DNA of 64,000 nt from Aquimonas sp041395245 (GTDB taxonomy: Bacteria > Pseudomonadota > Gammaproteobacteria > Xanthomonadales > Xanthomonadaceae): assembly GCA_041395245.1 (NCBI GenBank), contig JAWLAY010000010.1, forward strand, positions 124,001 to 188,000, written 5' to 3'. Shown here one piece after another: positions 61,293 to 64,000 of this stretch. Position numbers and translations under genes: made by a program. The notes under the pieces were generated by a model. The model had not been told where the DNA came from. It searched no databases and saw only the letters and a list, made by a program, of their open reading frames with translations. Within the stretch, counting starts at the first letter, position 1; each line of letters opens with the position of its first letter.

Positions 61293-63686
61293 TCAGAACA
61301 AGGTGCCGAAGGTGAACTGCAGTTTCTCGATCCGGTCGTCGCGGTCTTCCTGCAACGGCTGCGCGTAGCTGATGATGATCGGCCCGATCGGCGCCTGCCA
61401 TTGCAACGCGACACCGGCAGAACCACGGAATTCACGGAATTCGAAATCATCGAAACTCTTGAACACGTTGCCGTAGTCGACAAAGGCCGAGACACGCATG
61501 GACGGGGTATCGAACAGGGTCGGGAAGATCAGCTCAAAGCTTCCCACTGTCTTGAAGGCACCACCCAGCGGCTGACGGTAGTTGGGATTCAACGTGGTGG
61601 TGGCGAAGGGCCCCAAGGTGTTGGTTTCGTAGCCGCGGATCGACCGCTCGCCACCCGCATAGAAGTTCTCGAAGAAGGGCAAACCGTCCGCGACGACCTC
61701 GCGGTAGGTCGGATTGCCTTCGTCATCCAATACGGGACTACCGTCGCTGGCCGTGACCGGCAGCATGCGTGTCTTGGCATCGCCATAGCTGTCGCCGTAA
61801 CCGATGTCTGTGCGAGTCAGCAATACCAGGTGACGGTTGATCGGCCAGTATTTGTTGAATTCGTAGGAGAGCTTGTAGTACTCGACCGTCGATCCGGGCA
61901 GTGCTATCTCGGCCGCCACACGCTGATAGGTGCCGCGCGTGGGGTTGAAATACGCATTGGTGCTGTTTCGCGACCAGGACAATTCGGTGCGCCAGGCATT
62001 GAAGGTGCGACGCTCCAGTGCGTTGATGTAGTCGATAATGGGCTGCGGCGTGAAGCCTTCGATGGTGGTGATCTGGTTGCGGTCAATTCCGAACGCGAGC
62101 GCGACCGTATCCGTCTCCGTGATAGGCAATCCGAAGATCGTCTTGAAGGAGCCGGTGTCAGCGGTGTAGTTGGCAATGTTGGCGTCGGCCTGATCCAGCT
62201 CGCGATAGCTCAGGTTATAGCCAACCGAGACGCCGTCTTCGGTGAAATAGGGGTCGAAGTAGGAAAAATCGATTCGCTTCACATAGGCGTTGTTCTGTAC
62301 GGTGAAGCCGATCTGGTTGCCGGTGCCGAAGAAGTTGTTCTGGGTCACCGAGACCGAGGTGATCAGCCCGGCGTACTGCGAGTAGCCCAATCCGAACTGG
62401 AAGCTGCCCGAGGTGCGCTCCTTGACGCTGATCTCAAGGTCGACCTGATCGTCCGTACCGGCGACGGCGGGCGAGTCGATGGTGACCTCATCAAAGAAGC
62501 CCAAGCGTTGCAGGCGGATCTTGGATCGGTCAATCGCGGCCTGCGAATACCACATGCCTTCGAACTGGCGCAGTTCGCGCCGCATGACTTCATCGGAAGT
62601 GCGGGTATTGCCCTTGAACACGATGCGCCGCACGTTGACGCGTTTGCCGGGCTCGACCACGAAATTGATCGCCACCAGCCGCTTCTCGCGGTCAACGGTC
62701 GGTACCGGGGTCACCTGCGCAAACGCGTAGCCGATGTTGGCCAGCACATTGGTCATGGCTTCGGAGGTGAGTTCGAGCAGCTTGCGCGAGAACACCTGGC
62801 CAGTCTGTATGGCGACAAGCTTCTCCATGTCCTCGACCGGGATGACGGTGTCGCCGGAGACCTTGATGTCCGAGATGTTGTAGATCTCGCCCTCGCGAAC
62901 ATTCGCGGTCAGATACATGTTGCGTCGATCCGGGCTGATCGACACCTGGGTGGACTCCACGGCAAAGTCGATGTAGCCGCGATCCAGATAGAACGAGTTC
63001 AATTTCTCGATGTCGCCAGACAGTTTCTCCCGCGAATACTGGTCGTCCCGACGGTACCAGGACAGCCAGTTGGTGGTGTCCGACTCGAATGCTTCGAGGA
63101 TTTCTTCGTCCTCGAAACTCTCGTTGCCGACGATGTTCAGGTGCTTGATGCGGGCCGCCTTGCCTTCCTTGACGTCGATCACGATGTCGACGCGATTGCG
63201 GTCCAGATTGGTGATCGATGGCGAAATGCTGACGTTGTACTTGCCGCGATTGTTGTACTGACGGGTCAGCTCCTGGGTGACCCGGTCCAGTGCGAGCTGG
63301 TTGAAGGTTTCGCCCTCGGAAAGCCCGATATCATTCAAGCCCTTGATCAGCTCCTCGCTCTTGATGTCCTTGTTACCGGTGAGGGTGATCTTGTTGATGG
63401 CGGGCCGTTCGGTGACGGTCACGACCAGAATGCCGCCTTCCTGCTGGTCGAGCCGTACGTCGGTGAAGAAGCCGGTTCGGAACAGCGCGCGGATGGTTTG
63501 CGCGGCCATGCTGGAGTCGACGCGATCACCGCGTTCGACCGGCATGTAGGTGAACACCGTACCGGCAGCGATGCGCTGCAGTCCGTCGACACGGATGTCA
63601 TTGACCACGAAAGGCGCGAAATTCTGCGCATGGGCGTTGGCGGCCATCATGGCGGCCACGAGGGGTAGCAAGGCAACTCGCTTCAT
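61293..63686 (-). CDS. bamA: Outer-membrane assembly factor BamA
   Basis: Central beta-barrel of the BAM complex. 797 residues: signal peptide (LLPLVAAMMAANAHA/QN), five POTRA domains (about 22-420, e.g. FVVNDIRVDGLQRI, KITLTGNKDIKSEEL, RRIVFKGNTRTSDEVMRREL) and a C-terminal barrel with GGERSIRGYETNTLGP (VRGF/Y-type loop 6 motif) and a terminal Phe. The ATG at 63686 has GGAAG 5 bases upstream and is chosen over a GTG at 63692. Confidence 0.97.
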   Translation of the reverse strand: MKRVALLPLVAAMMAANAHAQNFAPFVVNDIRVDGLQRIAAGTVFTYMPVERGDRVDSSMAAQTIRALFRTGFFTDVRLDQQEGGILVVTVTERPAINKITLTGNKDIKSEELIKGLNDIGLSEGETFNQLALDRVTQELTRQYNNRGKYNVSISPSITNLDRNRVDIVIDVKEGKAARIKHLNIVGNESFEDEEILEAFESDTTNWLSWYRRDDQYSREKLSGDIEKLNSFYLDRGYIDFAVESTQVSISPDRRNMYLTANVREGEIYNISDIKVSGDTVIPVEDMEKLVAIQTGQVFSRKLLELTSEAMTNVLANIGYAFAQVTPVPTVDREKRLVAINFVVEPGKRVNVRRIVFKGNTRTSDEVMRRELRQFEGMWYSQAAIDRSKIRLQRLGFFDEVTIDSPAVAGTDDQVDLEISVKERTSGSFQFGLGYSQYAGLITSVSVTQNNFFGTGNQIGFTVQNNAYVKRIDFSYFDPYFTEDGVSVGYNLSYRELDQADANIANYTADTGSFKTIFGLPITETDTVALAFGIDRNQITTIEGFTPQPIIDYINALERRTFNAWRTELSWSRNSTNAYFNPTRGTYQRVAAEIALPGSTVEYYKLSYEFNKYWPINRHLVLLTRTDIGYGDSYGDAKTRMLPVTASDGSPVLDDEGNPTYREVVADGLPFFENFYAGGERSIRGYETNTLGPFATTTLNPNYRQPLGGAFKTVGSFELIFPTLFDTPSMRVSAFVDYGNVFKSFDDFEFREFRGSAGVALQWQAPIGPIIISYAQPLQEDRDDRIEKLQFTFGTLF

Positions 63687-63840
63687 TGTCACTTCCGAAG
63701 TTAGGCACCCGAAAAGCCGAAGCCGTTCAGGCGAAGCCCGCAGAGCGGATCGGGCTGGCGGGGCCAGACGACCATTCCTGCGGGAACATGAAGCAAGCGA
63801 TGCCGGGCCAGCCCGCCTGCCACAGGTGGAAATCCGTCGC

Positions 63841-64000
63841 TCAGGATGCGACCAGACGGAGGATGTCGTTGTAGAAGGCGATTCCCATCAATCCCGCAAG
63901 GAAAACCATCCCAACATACTGTCCAACCATCATGGTGCGCTCACTGACCGGGCCACCCTTGATCATTTCGATAAGGTAATACAGCAGGTGTCCGCCGTCC
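63841..64000 (-). CDS. rseP: RIP metalloprotease RseP, C-terminal end (cut by window edge)
   Basis: Only the last 52 residues are present, reading DGGHLLYYLIEMIKGGPVSERTMM and a final membrane helix ending DILRLVAS. DGGHLLYY is the conserved third metal-site/membrane motif of site-2 proteases. Position directly upstream of bamA (155 bp) is canonical. RseP cuts RseA to release sigma-E. Confidence 0.9.
   Translation of the reverse strand, partial: DGGHLLYYLIEMIKGGPVSERTMMVGQYVGMVFLAGLMGIAFYNDILRLVAS

Noticed and set aside
60822..63668. A 948-codon open frame opposite skp and bamA
   Set aside because: Shadow frame spanning two well-conserved genes on the other strand; no domain recognisable.

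Overview
The window is chromosomal DNA from a GC-rich gammaproteobacterium. Gene content points to the Xanthomonadales (Lysobacterales) or a neighbouring order: pilins with a TfpX/TfpZ-type accessory protein, pilB-pilC-pilD, DUF349 and DUF1684 proteins, and REP-like palindromes. The red-type RuBisCO operon shows an organism able to fix CO2. The species cannot be named from the sequence.

Layout. 0-3.1 kb: rfbA (cut by the left edge) and rfbB for dTDP-sugar synthesis, then ybeY-ybeZ. 3.2-9.0 kb, minus strand: an AT-rich orphan membrane protein, then a tight operon of a DUF349/HEAT-like protein, cytosine deaminase and a prolyl-4-hydroxylase-like oxygenase. 9.1-11.1 kb: exported glutathione peroxidase and a ThrE-type exporter. 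11.4-26.9 kb: a type IV pilus and glycan locus. It has a TfpX/Z protein, a sigma-54 promoter, two tandem pilins and two tandem GT-C/TPR membrane proteins on the plus strand. Facing them is a minus-strand run pilB-pilC-pilD-acyltransferase(::IS30)-glycosyltransferase-methyltransferase-LPG_synthase_TM protein. Nearly every gene between about 12.85 and 25.0 kb carries frameshifts, while the rest of the window is clean. This is either local assembly error or real decay.

27-34 kb: FkpA-type PPIase, ugd-slyX, a DUF2058 protein, a YebC/PmpR protein, a 167-bp MITE-like element, a wax ester synthase/DGAT, tRNA-Arg(CCU) and Sua5. 34.4-45.8 kb: the Calvin-Benson operon on the minus strand, cbbL-cbbS-[hairpin]-rpe-cbbX-fbp-prk-tkt-(cbbZ-cbbY fusion)-fba, with divergent cbbR. 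The fused double HAD phosphatase joins the two enzymes that clear RuBisCO by-products (2-phosphoglycolate and xylulose-1,5-bisphosphate) and is the most distinctive gene here.

45.8-56.4 kb: exported DsrE-like protein, a histidine-ammonia-lyase-family enzyme with an insertion, a DUF1684 lipoprotein-like exported protein, TetR regulator, acyl-CoA-binding protein, a Maqu_2507-type fatty acyl-CoA reductase, a PatZ-like acyl-CoA synthetase/GNAT protein and a GGDEF protein. The last two are bracketed by two inverted copies of a 169-bp MITE. Together with the wax ester synthase at 31.6 kb, the acyl-CoA reductase and acyl-CoA-binding protein give a complete acyl-CoA to wax ester route next to CO2 fixation genes. 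56.7-64 kb: the conserved envelope cluster rseP-bamA-ompH-lpxD-fabZ-lpxA-lpxB-rnhB on the minus strand, with rseP cut by the right edge.
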